From Parabacteroides sp. (GTDB lineage Bacteria > Bacteroidota > Bacteroidia > Bacteroidales > Tannerellaceae), in contig DXVO01000032.1 of assembly GCA_019417325.1 (NCBI GenBank), positions 124,001-188,000 on the forward strand: DNA of 64,000 nt, written 5' to 3'. Positions 1 to 9,909 of this stretch are shown here, piece after piece. The notes under the pieces are model-generated. The model saw only the letters and a list, made by a program, of their open reading frames with translations, ran no database searches and was not told the DNA's origin. The number at the start of each line of letters is the position of its first letter. Position 1 is the first letter of the stretch. Position numbers and translations under genes: made by a program.

Positions 1-1041
1 AATGGTCTTTTCAAGGTGATTCTGAATATCCTGTTCGTTACTCTATTCATAGAAGGTATAGGTGCCTACCTCATATACCTGGATATAAAGGGAAGCATCC
101 CGGGAGCAACGATGGCTGATGATGTCTTTTTTGCCATTTTTCATGCTGTATCAGCTTTCTGTAACGCGGGTATTTCTACACTTAGTGAAAATATGTATGC
201 CCCATTAGTTGTCCACAAATATAAACTACACGTATGGATCGGACTTCTGATTATATTCGGAGGATTAGGTTTCCCGATCGTATTCAATTATTTGAAACTG
301 CTAAGGCATTTGATTATAAACGGATTCAAAATATTGATAGGACGCCAGAAGCATTATATCCATATGCCGCGTATTATCAATATCAATACATATATTGTCG
401 TTATTTCTACTCTTATATTAGTTATCGGAGGAACAATCCTGTATTATTTCTCAGAGATGAACAATACCCTTGCAGGCATACCGTTCAGGGAACAGTTGGC
501 TAATGCCTTTTTAGGAGCGGTTACTCCCCGAACCGCCGGATTTTGTGTAGCAGATATGGGCACGCTTGCAACAAGTACCCTGATGCTAACACTTATCTTA
601 ATGATTATCGGTGCTGCACCGATGTCAACCGGTGGTGGTTTGAAAGTAACAACGGTTTGTGTCGCCTTATTTACAGCACATAATATGGCACGTGGAAAAG
701 AAAACGTAGAGATACGTAAACGTGAACTTTCTTCTGCAACCATTCGCAGGGCTTTCGCTATTATCGTTTTATATTTTTGCTGGTTGGGTGCTGCAGTTAC
801 GGTTTTGTCCATAACAGAAAAAGGAGCCTCGGTATTCACCCTGACATTTGAAACAGTCTCTGCCTTAAGTACAGTAGGGTTAAGTTTGAATTTTAGTCCG
901 ATGCTCTCGGTTGCAGGAAAACTTATTATTATCAGTTCCATGCTGGTAGGACGTATAGGTATCCTTACCTTCTTCATCAGCTTCTATAAAGAATACAAAA
1001 AGAATAATTACACATATCCTCAGGAAAATATATTAATGTAA
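1..1041 (+). CDS. trkH: Potassium uptake protein, TrkH/KtrB family (5' end cut by window)
   Basis: The frame is open from base 1, so the start lies outside the window and only about the last 345 residues are seen. This is the membrane K+ (Na+-coupled) translocating subunit. Visible family signatures are a pore-loop segment reading TPRTAGF and a later MSTGGGLKVTT loop, with hydrophobic helices between, ending in a short charged tail. It is followed after 14 nt by its RCK partner, forming a two-gene K+ uptake operon. The GTG at position 16 is only an internal codon. The family call is firm; Trk versus Ktr cannot be settled from half a subunit. Confidence 0.9.
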   Translation, partial: NGLFKVILNILFVTLFIEGIGAYLIYLDIKGSIPGATMADDVFFAIFHAVSAFCNAGISTLSENMYAPLVVHKYKLHVWIGLLIIFGGLGFPIVFNYLKLLRHLIINGFKILIGRQKHYIHMPRIININTYIVVISTLILVIGGTILYYFSEMNNTLAGIPFREQLANAFLGAVTPRTAGFCVADMGTLATSTLMLTLILMIIGAAPMSTGGGLKVTTVCVALFTAHNMARGKENVEIRKRELSSATIRRAFAIIVLYFCWLGAAVTVLSITEKGASVFTLTFETVSALSTVGLSLNFSPMLSVAGKLIIISSMLVGRIGILTFFISFYKEYKKNNYTYPQENILM

Positions 1042-1055
1042 TAAAATAGCTCTAT

Positions 1056-1742
1056 ATGAAATACTTAGTAATAGGATTAGGAAATTTAGGACGTGCCATT
1101 GCTGAAAATCTGACTCAGATCGGTAATGAAGTAATCGGGATTGATATAAACACGCATAAAATCGAAGCTGTTAAAGGTTCTATTTCCGGAGCAATCGGAC
1201 TCGATTCCACAGACCGTGATGCGTTAAACACGCTCCCTTTGAATGAAATGGATGCTGTTTTCGTAACATTCGGAAAAGATTTCGGTACTTCTATCCAAAC
1301 AGTGGCTTTGCTTAAAAACCTGAATGTAGACAAACTGATTGTACGGGGTATATCTCCTATTCATGAAGCTGTAATCAATTCTATCGGCGTAACGGAGATT
1401 ATTACACCCGAGGATAATTTTGCTGCAATCTATGCATCCCAGTCTCTTTTAGGTGATTTATTTAAAGACTGGTATAAAGTTACCGAGACCCATCATATTT
1501 ATAAAATAAAGACTCCTCCTTCTTTTATAGGACAGACTCTTCAGATAATTAAACTGGAAGAGAATTTTGGAGTACGTCTGGTTGGAATAGAACGTCCGAC
1601 AATTGAAAGGAATCTGATCGGAATAAAGCAAACTCAATATACCGTAATCAACAAAATCACCCCGGACCTGACTATTGAAGAGGGTGATTTGTTGATTCTA
1701 TTCGGTAAAATGGATGTTTTACACAGACTAACTGATATTTAG
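1056..1742 (+). CDS. ktrA: TrkA/KtrA K+ uptake regulatory subunit (RCK_N + RCK_C)
   Basis: Cytoplasmic nucleotide-gated ring subunit of the K+ transporter encoded just upstream. The N-terminus has a Rossmann NAD/ATP site (GLGNLGRAIAEN, residues 7-18) with the acidic end of strand 2 (GIDIN). The last 80 residues form an RCK_C domain. At 228 aa it matches single-RCK KtrA proteins rather than the double-length enterobacterial TrkA. Its stop overlaps the stop of the minus-strand CorC-type gene by a few bases, so the two genes are tail-to-tail with no room for a separate terminator. Confidence 0.9.
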   Translation: MKYLVIGLGNLGRAIAENLTQIGNEVIGIDINTHKIEAVKGSISGAIGLDSTDRDALNTLPLNEMDAVFVTFGKDFGTSIQTVALLKNLNVDKLIVRGISPIHEAVINSIGVTEIITPEDNFAAIYASQSLLGDLFKDWYKVTETHHIYKIKTPPSFIGQTLQIIKLEENFGVRLVGIERPTIERNLIGIKQTQYTVINKITPDLTIEEGDLLILFGKMDVLHRLTDI

Positions 1743-3007
1743 TCTACTTTTGTAACGAGCACTTTGTCGATACGGGCACCGTCCATATCGACAATTTCAA
1801 ACTCGAATGAAAGCCATGTAAGTTTTTCTCCAGTCTTTGGTACGCGTTCCAAAATTTCGAGGATTAAACCGCTTAGCGTATTATAGTCGTGTTCGGCATA
1901 AAGATCCTCCATGTCAAAATATTCAAGGAAATCATAGAAGTTGTACTGGCCGTCTACCAGCCAGGAACCATCTGCACGCTTCACAATCTCCGGCTCCTCT
2001 CCTAATTCCGGAACCTGGCCGATTAAGCCTTCCATAATATCTTTCAGCGTCACAATACCCTGTATGCCCCCGAACTCGTCCGTCACAAGCCCGTATTTCA
2101 CACGCGCCTGTTTCAACTGTTCCAATGCATTATATACACTCAGGTTTTCCGGAAAATATTGTGCCGGATGGACTACCTGTTCCAACGAAAAACTAGGCTC
2201 GTCGATACGACCGAACAAATCTTTCAGATAAACAACCCCTTTGATATTATCGAATTTACCGGATGATACGGGATAAATATTGAATAAGTTCTTCTGGACT
2301 TTATCACGGATTTGTTCAATATTGTCTGTCGTATCCAGCCACACCAATTCACTGCGGTGTGTCATGATGGAACCTACATTCCGATCACCCAGGTTGAAAA
2401 CACGTTCTACGATATCCTGTTCTACTTCCTGAACTTCCCCTCCATCAAGGCCTTCTTTTACAATCGCCTTGATTTCTTCTTCCGTTACTTTATTTTCTTC
2501 AACCGAATCGATACCTGTTATCTTGATAGCAAATTCCGTACTTTTGGATAATAGCCACACAAACGGCGATGCGATCTTAGAAAGGATATTCATAGGCTTG
2601 GCAATCAACATGGATACCTTTTCCGCATATCCCATTCCGATACGCTTGGGAACAAGTTCACCCATAATCAATGTCAGATAGGTTACTATCACTACAATCG
2701 TAGTTTTAGAAATAACCAATGCATAATTTTCCAGATGAGGTATATGCCTCACATATTCCGCCAGCGAACCGGCAAATGCTTCTCCTGAATACAAACCGGT
2801 CAAAATACCAATAAGAGTAATACCAATCTGAATAGTAGACAAGAACTTATCCGGCTCATTTGCCAGCTTCAGTGCTGTCTGTGCAGATTTTTTACCACGC
2901 TTGGCTTCGACTTCGAGACGCGTTTTACGAGCCGATACCAAAGCAATTTCGGACATTGAAAGGACACCATTTAATAAGACAAGACCAATGATAATTAATA
3001 TTTCCAT
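1739..3007 (-). CDS. CorC/HlyC-type membrane protein (DUF21-CBS pair-CorC_HlyC)
   Basis: Family linked to divalent cation efflux/resistance and also labelled hemolysin C-like. The N-terminal ~190 residues are a DUF21 domain with three or four hydrophobic helices, including the typical SEIALVSARKTRLE segment. Two CBS motifs follow at about 210-330 (MTHRSELVWLD, YGLVTDEFGGIQGIVTLKD), then a C-terminal CorC_HlyC transporter-associated domain. I place the start at 3007 (MEILIIIGL); the frame extends five codons upstream, but this Met directly precedes the membrane segment. The substrate is not known from sequence. Confidence 0.85.
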   Translation of the reverse strand: MEILIIIGLVLLNGVLSMSEIALVSARKTRLEVEAKRGKKSAQTALKLANEPDKFLSTIQIGITLIGILTGLYSGEAFAGSLAEYVRHIPHLENYALVISKTTIVVIVTYLTLIMGELVPKRIGMGYAEKVSMLIAKPMNILSKIASPFVWLLSKSTEFAIKITGIDSVEENKVTEEEIKAIVKEGLDGGEVQEVEQDIVERVFNLGDRNVGSIMTHRSELVWLDTTDNIEQIRDKVQKNLFNIYPVSSGKFDNIKGVVYLKDLFGRIDEPSFSLEQVVHPAQYFPENLSVYNALEQLKQARVKYGLVTDEFGGIQGIVTLKDIMEGLIGQVPELGEEPEIVKRADGSWLVDGQYNFYDFLEYFDMEDLYAEHDYNTLSGLILEILERVPKTGEKLTWLSFEFEIVDMDGARIDKVLVTKVD

Positions 3008-3133
3008 GTAGTGACACAACAATTGATTTGGAGACGAAGATATAAATTATTCAATCGTATCCATACAAATAAGGAAATAAATCTTTAAATAACGTATTAG
3101 TTTATATAGCCTGGCATAATGTGTACAAAAAAA

Positions 3134-3199
3134 ATCATAACTATCATTTTCGAAAATCATAGTTATGATTTCTAAAAATGATAGTTATGACTTGAAAAT
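3134..3199. repeat. Three 22-bp tandem near-palindromic units (core ATAGTTATG)
   Basis: Units start at 3134, 3156 and 3178, exactly 22 bp apart. Each carries ATCATAGTTATGAT or its reverse complement, so each is nearly self-complementary. The same core with the same 22-bp period recurs at 33919-33970. It lies between the CorC-type gene and the downstream end of the sugar isomerase gene. Confidence 0.8.
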
Positions 3200-3213
3200 A
3201 GGATATGCTTGTC

Positions 3214-4158
3214 TTATTTTACAAAAGGAGCTTTCAGCAGATACTTGGCACATCCCTTTACGCCATCAAACTGCGTACCTCCATCCGGCATGCCTTCCAA
3301 CTCTACGAAATAATCTTTATAACCATTCGCATAGAACTGTTTGAAGATAGCTTCAAAATTCATCATTCCGGATTGTCCCAATACAGAACGGTCTTTTATA
3401 TGCAGCAGCTTGATTCGGTCCGGATATTTCTTCATATATTCCACCGGATCATTCTGCCCCATCACAGCCCAGTATACATCCATTTCAAACAGGACTAACG
3501 AAGGGTCTGTATTCTTCAGGAAAATATCATAGATGACTTCTCCTTTATTATGACGTCCGAATTTTGCTTCCGTACCGCCGGATACCACCTTGGCAAATTC
3601 AAAATCATGGTTATGGTAACCGAACGGAAAACCGGCTGCTTTCACGATTTTACCGGCTTCATTGAATACTTCGCATACAAATTGGGTTTCTTCTATGCTG
3701 CGGGTTTGGGGCTGACCGGGCTGTACCAGATATTTAACACCCAGTTTTGCATGGTCGTCGGCGGTCTTTTTCCAGTACTCCTTGATATCATTGAAATTAC
3801 TCTTGGTATATTCGCGTACCGGAGGATTTACGTGGGAACTGGTAATCTTCAGGCCGGCATCATCTACCATCTTCTTAAACTCCATCATTTCTATACCGCC
3901 AATCTTGCCTTTATCATAGCCGGCAAGTTCAAGAGTGGCATATCCCATTTCTTTCAGTTTCTTCATACCACCGGGAACATCCTTATAGAGCTCTCCACCC
4001 AGAGAGTAAATTTGTAAACCGATGTTCTTGCCTGCCATCGTTTCCGATATTACCGGAGATGCAGCTGTTACTGCATCTGTTGCTCCTACCTTACCGGCGA
4101 ACAAGCCACCGGCTGTCAGCAAAGAAGCATTTTTCAGAAAATTTCTTCTATTAATCAT
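3214..4158 (-). CDS. Tat-exported sugar phosphate isomerase/epimerase-like protein (AP_endonuc_2 TIM barrel)
   Basis: 314 aa. The N-terminus has a twin-arginine signal (RRNFLKNASLL, then a hydrophobic run ending near residue 25), so it should be exported folded. The remainder is a xylose-isomerase-like TIM barrel: NIGLQIYSLG at strand 1, SSHVNPP, then GYHNHDFEF, LFEMDVYW and LLHIKD segments that hold the usual His/Glu/Asp metal ligands. Such secreted members are common in Bacteroidales and act on unknown sugars, some as 3-keto-glycoside processing enzymes. It stands alone on minus. The substrate is unknown. Confidence 0.8.
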   Translation of the reverse strand: MINRRNFLKNASLLTAGGLFAGKVGATDAVTAASPVISETMAGKNIGLQIYSLGGELYKDVPGGMKKLKEMGYATLELAGYDKGKIGGIEMMEFKKMVDDAGLKITSSHVNPPVREYTKSNFNDIKEYWKKTADDHAKLGVKYLVQPGQPQTRSIEETQFVCEVFNEAGKIVKAAGFPFGYHNHDFEFAKVVSGGTEAKFGRHNKGEVIYDIFLKNTDPSLVLFEMDVYWAVMGQNDPVEYMKKYPDRIKLLHIKDRSVLGQSGMMNFEAIFKQFYANGYKDYFVELEGMPDGGTQFDGVKGCAKYLLKAPFVK

Positions 4159-4247
4159 GGTCCATTAAATTTTAGATTGTACCAAAGGTATGATTTTATT
4201 CTTATTCAAGCTCCTTTTGAAGAAAAACATATTTTTTTCATTTAAAA

Positions 4248-4313
4248 TTAGTACCGGTAGTAAATTCAATTAGTAGCGGTACTAATTCAAATTACTACCG
4301 CTACTAATATTTT
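4248..4313. repeat. Three 22-bp tandem near-palindromic units (core TTAGTA-CCGG-TAGTAA)
   Basis: Units begin at 4248, 4270 and 4292 (period 22). Each is a near-palindrome of the TTAGTAgCGGTACTAA type. A sister array with the same core and period sits at 46383-46444. It lies in the 305-bp gap between the Tat isomerase gene and lpdA; the rest of that gap (4314-4462) shows no other structure I can name. Confidence 0.8.
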
Positions 4314-4462
4314 TTAACACGTATGCCAGAATTAAGGCCACCCGCATTATTTAAAATCTATCACGCAGTAAGTTTTATCTATCAACTCCTATAAACAAAA
4401 GGTCTCGCAGACAGGTTCTAATAGCACAAACGAATGTCGTCAAACTATAAATAATAGAAATA

Positions 4463-5812
4463 ATGAACTACGATATTGGCATCATAGGCGGAGGACCCGC
4501 CGGATACACGGCTGCTGAACGAGCTGCCGAAGGAGGATTAAAAACCGTTCTTTTCGAGAAAAATGCAATGGGAGGCGTCTGCCTGAACGAGGGCTGTATA
4601 CCGACTAAAACATTATTATATTCGGCTAAAATACTGGATAGCTTCAAAACGGCATCCAAATACGGTATTTTATCCGAGGGCACCCCTTATTTCGATTTAA
4701 CCAAAATCATCGACAGAAAAAATAAAACGGTCCGGAAACTGACTTCCGGAGTAAAGATGCGCCTTACATCAAGTGGAGTTGATATAGTAAACGGAACAGC
4801 AATCCTGGACGGAGAAGCAGACGGAAACATCCGCATCCGTTGTGGAGACAAACTTTTTACCGTAAAAAACGTTCTGCTTTGTACCGGCTCTGAAACAGTT
4901 GTCCCCCCAATCAAGGGACTATCGGAGGTAGATTACTGGACTTCACGTGAAGCGCTGGATAGTAAGGAATTGCCCCAGACACTGGCGATTATCGGCGGTG
5001 GAGTTATCGGTATGGAGTTCGCATCCTTCTTTTCAAGTATGGGCGTCAAAGTGAAAGTAATCGAGATGATGCCCGAGATACTGGGAGTGATGGATAAAGA
5101 AATTTCAGCCATGCTGCGTAGCGAATATGCCAAAAAGGGAGTCGAATTCCACCTGAATACCAAAGTGACGGAGGTCCAACCCGGGCAAGTGATTGTTGAA
5201 AAAGACGGCAAAGCAAGCAGTATCGAAGCAAACAAGATACTGGTCAGTGTCGGACGCAGAGCCATCACACAAGGGTTAGGCTTGGAAAGCCTTTCTATCG
5301 AAACTACCCGCCAGGGCGTCAAAGTAAACGAATATATGCAGACTTCCCATGCCCATGTATATGCAGCCGGAGATATTACCGGTTTCTCCCTGCTTGCCCA
5401 TACGGCCTACCGCGAGGGAGAAGTCGCCATCAACCATCTGTTAGGAAATGAAGATAGAATGAGCTATAAAGCCATTCCATCGGTGGTCTATACCAACCCG
5501 GAAGTTGCCGGTGTAGGTAAGACGGAAGAGGAACTTCGCAGCAGCGGACACTATTACAACCTTGTAAAAATACCGATGACCTATTCCGGCAGGTTTGTTG
5601 CCGAAAATGAAACCGGAACCGGCCTGTGCAAACTGCTCACCGATGGAAACGGACAAATCATCGGTTGCCATCTTTTGGGAAATCCTGCATCCGAAATAAT
5701 TGTGATTGCAGGAATTGCTGTGGAAAACGGCTTTACGGTAGAGGAATTCAAGAAAAATATATTCCCGCACCCGACCGTTGGAGAAGTCATACACGAAAGC
5801 CTTTATCTCTGA
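4463..5812 (+). CDS. lpdA: Dihydrolipoyl dehydrogenase (E3)
   Basis: 449 aa flavoenzyme that reoxidises the dihydrolipoyl arm of 2-oxoacid dehydrogenases with NAD+. Visible: the N-terminal FAD fingerprint GIIGGGPAGYTAAE, the redox disulfide GGVCLNEGCIPTK (about residues 39-51), a second Rossmann site IIGGGVIGMEFASFF for NAD, the FAD-binding YAAGDITG, and the C-terminal dimer motif HPTVGE with the catalytic His-Glu pair. It is first in an operon with lplA, E2, E1 and a flavodoxin, so this copy probably serves the branched-chain complex. Confidence 0.95.
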   Translation: MNYDIGIIGGGPAGYTAAERAAEGGLKTVLFEKNAMGGVCLNEGCIPTKTLLYSAKILDSFKTASKYGILSEGTPYFDLTKIIDRKNKTVRKLTSGVKMRLTSSGVDIVNGTAILDGEADGNIRIRCGDKLFTVKNVLLCTGSETVVPPIKGLSEVDYWTSREALDSKELPQTLAIIGGGVIGMEFASFFSSMGVKVKVIEMMPEILGVMDKEISAMLRSEYAKKGVEFHLNTKVTEVQPGQVIVEKDGKASSIEANKILVSVGRRAITQGLGLESLSIETTRQGVKVNEYMQTSHAHVYAAGDITGFSLLAHTAYREGEVAINHLLGNEDRMSYKAIPSVVYTNPEVAGVGKTEEELRSSGHYYNLVKIPMTYSGRFVAENETGTGLCKLLTDGNGQIIGCHLLGNPASEIIVIAGIAVENGFTVEEFKKNIFPHPTVGEVIHESLYL

Positions 5813-5813
5813 T

Positions 5814-6554
5814 ATGTATTGCATCAATAATACTTGTACGGACGCCTGGTTCAATCTGGCTGCCGAAGAATATCTGCTAAAGAATTTTACGGATCCGATC
5901 TTCATGGTATGGCAGAATGAACCGGCTGTTATTATTGGCAAACATCAGAATGTGTGGGACGAAATCAACCGGTCTTTTGTCCGGGAGAAACAGATTAAAG
6001 TGGTACGCCGCTATTCCGGCGGAGGTGCCGTTTACCAGGATGAAGGGAACCTGAATGTAACATTTATAGAAAACGGGAACGACCTGCATTCCGATAAGTT
6101 TACGGAACAACTGGCGGTTTTCCTGGATACATTCGGGTTGCAGGTACAGTCGGACGAGCGGCAGGCGCTTACCATAGACGGACTGAAAATATCGGGAAGT
6201 GCCCAATCCATCCACAAGAAACGTATCCTGCACCATGCCACCCTGCTTTTTTCTACGGACCTCTATAAGCTGACAACTGCCTTGAATCCGGAGAATAAGA
6301 AGCCGAAAAAGGTACAGTCGGGGAAAACAAACTATTTCGTAAAGTCCGTCCGAAGCCCGGTAACGAATATCAGTTCGTATATCCGCCGTCCGGTTTCGAT
6401 AAAAGAATTCAGGAAATCGCTACTGGAGTTCTTTGCCGGACAGAAAGCGGAGACTACCTCCTATTCATTTACCAGCGAAGATATAAAAGCCATCCGGGAC
6501 CTGAGGGATAATAAATATGCCACAGCCGGTTGGAACTTCAACATTGAAATTTAA
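5814..6554 (+). CDS. lplA: Lipoate-protein ligase A
   Basis: About 246 aa. Attaches free lipoate (via lipoyl-AMP) to the lipoyl domain of E2. The catalytic-domain motifs are AAEEYLL near the N-terminus, RRYSGGGAVYQDEGNLNVTF (lipoate pocket), and GLKISGSAQ with its downstream HHATLLF. I choose the ATG at 5814, one base after the lpdA stop, because an upstream in-frame start at 5778 would lie inside lpdA. Its place between E3 and E2 implies dedicated lipoylation of the complex from scavenged lipoate. Confidence 0.9.
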   Translation: MYCINNTCTDAWFNLAAEEYLLKNFTDPIFMVWQNEPAVIIGKHQNVWDEINRSFVREKQIKVVRRYSGGGAVYQDEGNLNVTFIENGNDLHSDKFTEQLAVFLDTFGLQVQSDERQALTIDGLKISGSAQSIHKKRILHHATLLFSTDLYKLTTALNPENKKPKKVQSGKTNYFVKSVRSPVTNISSYIRRPVSIKEFRKSLLEFFAGQKAETTSYSFTSEDIKAIRDLRDNKYATAGWNFNIEI

Positions 6555-6568
6555 AATACATAGATACT

Positions 6569-7855
6569 ATGGCAACATTTGATATAAAAATGCCCAAACT
6601 GGGTGAAAGTATTACAGAAGGAACGATTATCTCCTGGTCTGTAAAAGTCGGAGACACCATACAGGAAGACGATGTGCTTTTTGAAGTAAGCACAGCCAAA
6701 GTCAGTGCGGAAATACCCTCTCCCGTAGCAGGAAAGGTTCTTGAAATCCTCTTTCCGGAAGGAGAAACGGTAGCAGTTGGAACCGTTGTAGCGATTGTTC
6801 AACTGGAAGGTACGGCAGACGACGACACATCTGCCGGAAGTACAGGAAGCACAAAAGAAGAAAAAGTCTCCAATACGGCAACCGTAGCGGAAGAAGACGG
6901 AAGGTGGTATTCACCCGTGGTCCTGCAACTGGCACAGGAAGCCAAGATACAACAAACCGAACTGGACAGTATCCCGGGAACCGGATATATGGGACGGCTG
7001 AGTAAAAAGGATATCAAAGAGTATATTACCCAAAAGAAAAGCGGCGTGGCTCCCCAGGCAAAACCGGTATCCAAACCACAACCCGCACCAGCCCCGGCAG
7101 CAACAGTCGCTCCGGCTCCCGAACCTGTACACCAGGCGGCTCCTGTCCCGTCATCCAGTGGCGATGAAATCGTAGATATGGACCGGGTGGCACGCATTGT
7201 GGCAGACCATATGGTTTTATCCAAGAAAGTATCTCCACATGTAACTACGGTTGTGGAAGCGGACGTTACCAAGCTGGTTCAATGGCGTAAACGTACAAAA
7301 GACGCCTTCTACAAACGGGAAGGCGTAGCGCTTACTTATATGCCTGCGATTGCAGAAGCTACCGCCAAGGCTTTGGCCGAATTTCCTTACGTGAATGCCT
7401 CTGTCGACGGGTATAAGGTAATTCTTAAAAAACATATCAACCTCGGCATAGCCGTGTCGCTGAATGACGGCAACCTGATTGTCCCGGTTATCCACGATGC
7501 AGACAAACTCAATCTGAACGGATTGGCGGCAAGTATCGACAACCTGGCTGCAAAAGCCCGCAACAACAAGTTGTCTCCGGACGATATTCAGGGAGGTACT
7601 TTCACGATCACCAACTTCGGTACGTTTAAGAGTTTGTTCGGTACCCCGATTATCAACCAGCCGCAGGTTGCCATCCTCGGTGTCGGTTTTATCGAGAAGA
7701 AACCGGCCGTAGTCGAAACACCCGAAGGAGATACGATTGCCATACGCCATAAGATGTATTTGTCCTTGTCGTATGACCACCGGATTATAAACGGTGCCCT
7801 CGGCGGCGAATTCCTGCGCAGGATTGCCGATTATCTGGAAAACTGGAATGCTTAA
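6569..7855 (+). CDS. 2-oxoacid dehydrogenase E2, dihydrolipoamide acyltransferase
   Basis: 428 aa. Domains in order: one lipoyl domain (1-77) with the lipoylated lysine in STAKVS (K44), an acidic/Ser linker, a peripheral subunit-binding domain (about 110-150, ending YMGRLSKKDIKEYI), a Pro/Ala-rich swinging linker, and a catalytic acyltransferase domain with SYDHRIINGALGG near the C-terminus (catalytic His and Gly). Single lipoyl domain plus fused E1 downstream is typical of Bacteroidetes branched-chain 2-oxoacid complexes, but the substrate is inferred from context only. Confidence 0.92.
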   Translation: MATFDIKMPKLGESITEGTIISWSVKVGDTIQEDDVLFEVSTAKVSAEIPSPVAGKVLEILFPEGETVAVGTVVAIVQLEGTADDDTSAGSTGSTKEEKVSNTATVAEEDGRWYSPVVLQLAQEAKIQQTELDSIPGTGYMGRLSKKDIKEYITQKKSGVAPQAKPVSKPQPAPAPAATVAPAPEPVHQAAPVPSSSGDEIVDMDRVARIVADHMVLSKKVSPHVTTVVEADVTKLVQWRKRTKDAFYKREGVALTYMPAIAEATAKALAEFPYVNASVDGYKVILKKHINLGIAVSLNDGNLIVPVIHDADKLNLNGLAASIDNLAAKARNNKLSPDDIQGGTFTITNFGTFKSLFGTPIINQPQVAILGVGFIEKKPAVVETPEGDTIAIRHKMYLSLSYDHRIINGALGGEFLRRIADYLENWNA

Positions 7856-7872
7856 ATTAAAACACAATCGTC

Positions 7873-9906
7873 ATGAAGAAATATGATATCAAATCAACAG
7901 ATAAAGAGACCCTCAGGAAATGGTATTACCTGATGACCCTCGGGCGTGCTCTCGATGAAAAGGCCCCGTCCTATCTACTGCAATCGCTTGGCTGGTCGTA
8001 TCATGCTCCCTATGCGGGGCATGACGGGATACAGCTTGCCGTCGGGCAGGTGTTCCACCGTGGAGAAGACTTCCTCTTTCCCTATTACCGGGATATGCTG
8101 ACAGTGCTGTCTGCCGGAATGACCCCGGAAGAAGTAATCCTGAACGGTATCTCCAAAGCGACCGACCCGTCAAGCGGCGGGCGGCATATGTCCAACCATT
8201 TTGCCAAACCGGAATGGCATATAGAGAATATATCCTCGGCAACCGGTACACACGATTTACATGCGGTTGGCGTTGCACGTGCTATGGTATATTACGGGCA
8301 TAAAGGGGTATCCATCACTTCTCACGGGGAATCTGCCACTTCCGAAGGCTATGTATACGAAGCCATCAACGGGGCAAGCAACGAACAGTTGCCTGTTATC
8401 TTTGTGATACAGGATAACGGCTATGGCATTTCCGTTCCGAAGAAAGACCAGACTGCCAACCGGAAAGTAGCGGATAACTTCTCCGGCTTTAAGAACCTGA
8501 AAATCATCCACTGCAACGGCAAAGATGTTTTCGATTCGATGAATGCCATGACCGAGGCGCGCGAACATGCCATCAATACCCATAACCCGGTGATTGTCCA
8601 GGCAAACTGTGTGCGTATCGGTTCTCATTCCAACTCGGACAAGCAGACTTTATACCGCGATGAAAACGAACTTTCTTACGTAAAGGCTGCCGACCCGCTA
8701 CAGAAATTCCGCCGTATGCTGCTTCGCTATAAACGTTTTACGGAAGACGAACTGAAAGAAATCGAAGCACAGGCAAAGAAAGACCTGAGTGCGGCAAACC
8801 GAAAGGCGTTGGCGGCTCCCGACCCGGACCCGTCTACCATATTCGACCATTTACTGCCGGAACCCTATCAACCCAAAAAGTACACAGAGGGCATCCATCA
8901 GGAAGATGGCGAAAAGGAAACATTGGTAACAGCTATCAACCAGACCCTGAAAGCAGAATTCCGTCACAATCCCGATACATTCTTATGGGGACAGGACGTT
9001 GCCAATAAGGAAAAAGGAGGCGTATTCAATGTAACCAAAGGTATGCAGCAGGAATTTGGAGACAAACGTGTCTTCAATGCTCCTATTGCCGAAGATTATA
9101 TTGTAGGCACAGCCAACGGAATGTGCCGTTTCGACCCTAAAATACACGTAGTCATCGAAGGTGCGGAATTTGCGGATTACTTCTGGCCGGCTATCGAACA
9201 ATACGTGGAATGTACGCACGAATACTGGCGGAGCAACGGACAATTTACTCCGAACCTGACCTTGCGTCTGGCTTCCGGCGGATATATAGGCGGAGGACTT
9301 TACCACTCGCAAACACTGGAAGGGGCATTGACTTCGATTCCCGGAGCACGTATTGTCTATCCCTCTTTTGCAGATGATGCAGCCGGATTGCTGAGAACCA
9401 GTATCCGTTCCCGCGGCTTCACCTTATTCCTCGAACCGAAAGCATTATATAATGCTGTAGAAGCCGCCGCATTTGTCCCTGAGGATTTTGAAGTGCCGTT
9501 CGGAAAGGCCCGTATCCACCGTACCGGGGACGATTTAAGCATCATCACCTATGGAAATACGACCCATTTCTGTATACAGGTGGCAGACCGGTTGCAAAAG
9601 GAAACCGGCAGGAATATAGAGGTTATCGACCTTCGCTCCTTGATTCCCTTAGATAGGGAAACCATCTTTGCTTCGGTAAAAAAGACAGGCAAAGCCTTGA
9701 TTGTCCACGAGGATAAAGTATTCTCCGGCTTTGGGGCAGAGATAGCAGGCATCATCGCAAGCGAAATGTTCCGTTATCTGGATGCACCTATCCAGCGTGT
9801 AGGCTCCACCTTCACTCCGGTAGGGTTCCATCCGGTACTGGAAAAGGCGATTCTTCCGGGCGAAGACAGAATATATCAGGCAGCAAAAACATTATTAGCT
9901 TATTAG
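7873..9906 (+). CDS. 2-oxoacid dehydrogenase E1, fused alpha-beta subunits (branched-chain type)
   Basis: 677 aa thiamine-diphosphate decarboxylase. Residues 1-330 are E1 alpha, with GHDGIQLAVGQ and the ThDP/Mg segment HGESATSEGYVYEA followed by QDNGYGIS. From about residue 345 it is E1 beta, with LWGQDVANKEKGGVF and the transketolase C-domain (VIDLRSLIPLD, VHEDKVFSGFGAEI). The two chains are separate in most bacteria and fused here, as in other Bacteroidetes. It probably makes branched-chain acyl-CoAs for iso/anteiso fatty acid synthesis or for branched-chain amino acid oxidation. Confidence 0.92.
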   Translation: MKKYDIKSTDKETLRKWYYLMTLGRALDEKAPSYLLQSLGWSYHAPYAGHDGIQLAVGQVFHRGEDFLFPYYRDMLTVLSAGMTPEEVILNGISKATDPSSGGRHMSNHFAKPEWHIENISSATGTHDLHAVGVARAMVYYGHKGVSITSHGESATSEGYVYEAINGASNEQLPVIFVIQDNGYGISVPKKDQTANRKVADNFSGFKNLKIIHCNGKDVFDSMNAMTEAREHAINTHNPVIVQANCVRIGSHSNSDKQTLYRDENELSYVKAADPLQKFRRMLLRYKRFTEDELKEIEAQAKKDLSAANRKALAAPDPDPSTIFDHLLPEPYQPKKYTEGIHQEDGEKETLVTAINQTLKAEFRHNPDTFLWGQDVANKEKGGVFNVTKGMQQEFGDKRVFNAPIAEDYIVGTANGMCRFDPKIHVVIEGAEFADYFWPAIEQYVECTHEYWRSNGQFTPNLTLRLASGGYIGGGLYHSQTLEGALTSIPGARIVYPSFADDAAGLLRTSIRSRGFTLFLEPKALYNAVEAAAFVPEDFEVPFGKARIHRTGDDLSIITYGNTTHFCIQVADRLQKETGRNIEVIDLRSLIPLDRETIFASVKKTGKALIVHEDKVFSGFGAEIAGIIASEMFRYLDAPIQRVGSTFTPVGFHPVLEKAILPGEDRIYQAAKTLLAY

Positions 9907-9909
9907 GAT

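Noticed and set aside
5778..5813. Longer lplA start inside lpdA
   Set aside because: The ATG at 5814 follows the lpdA stop and gives the family N-terminus; the extension has no conserved residues.
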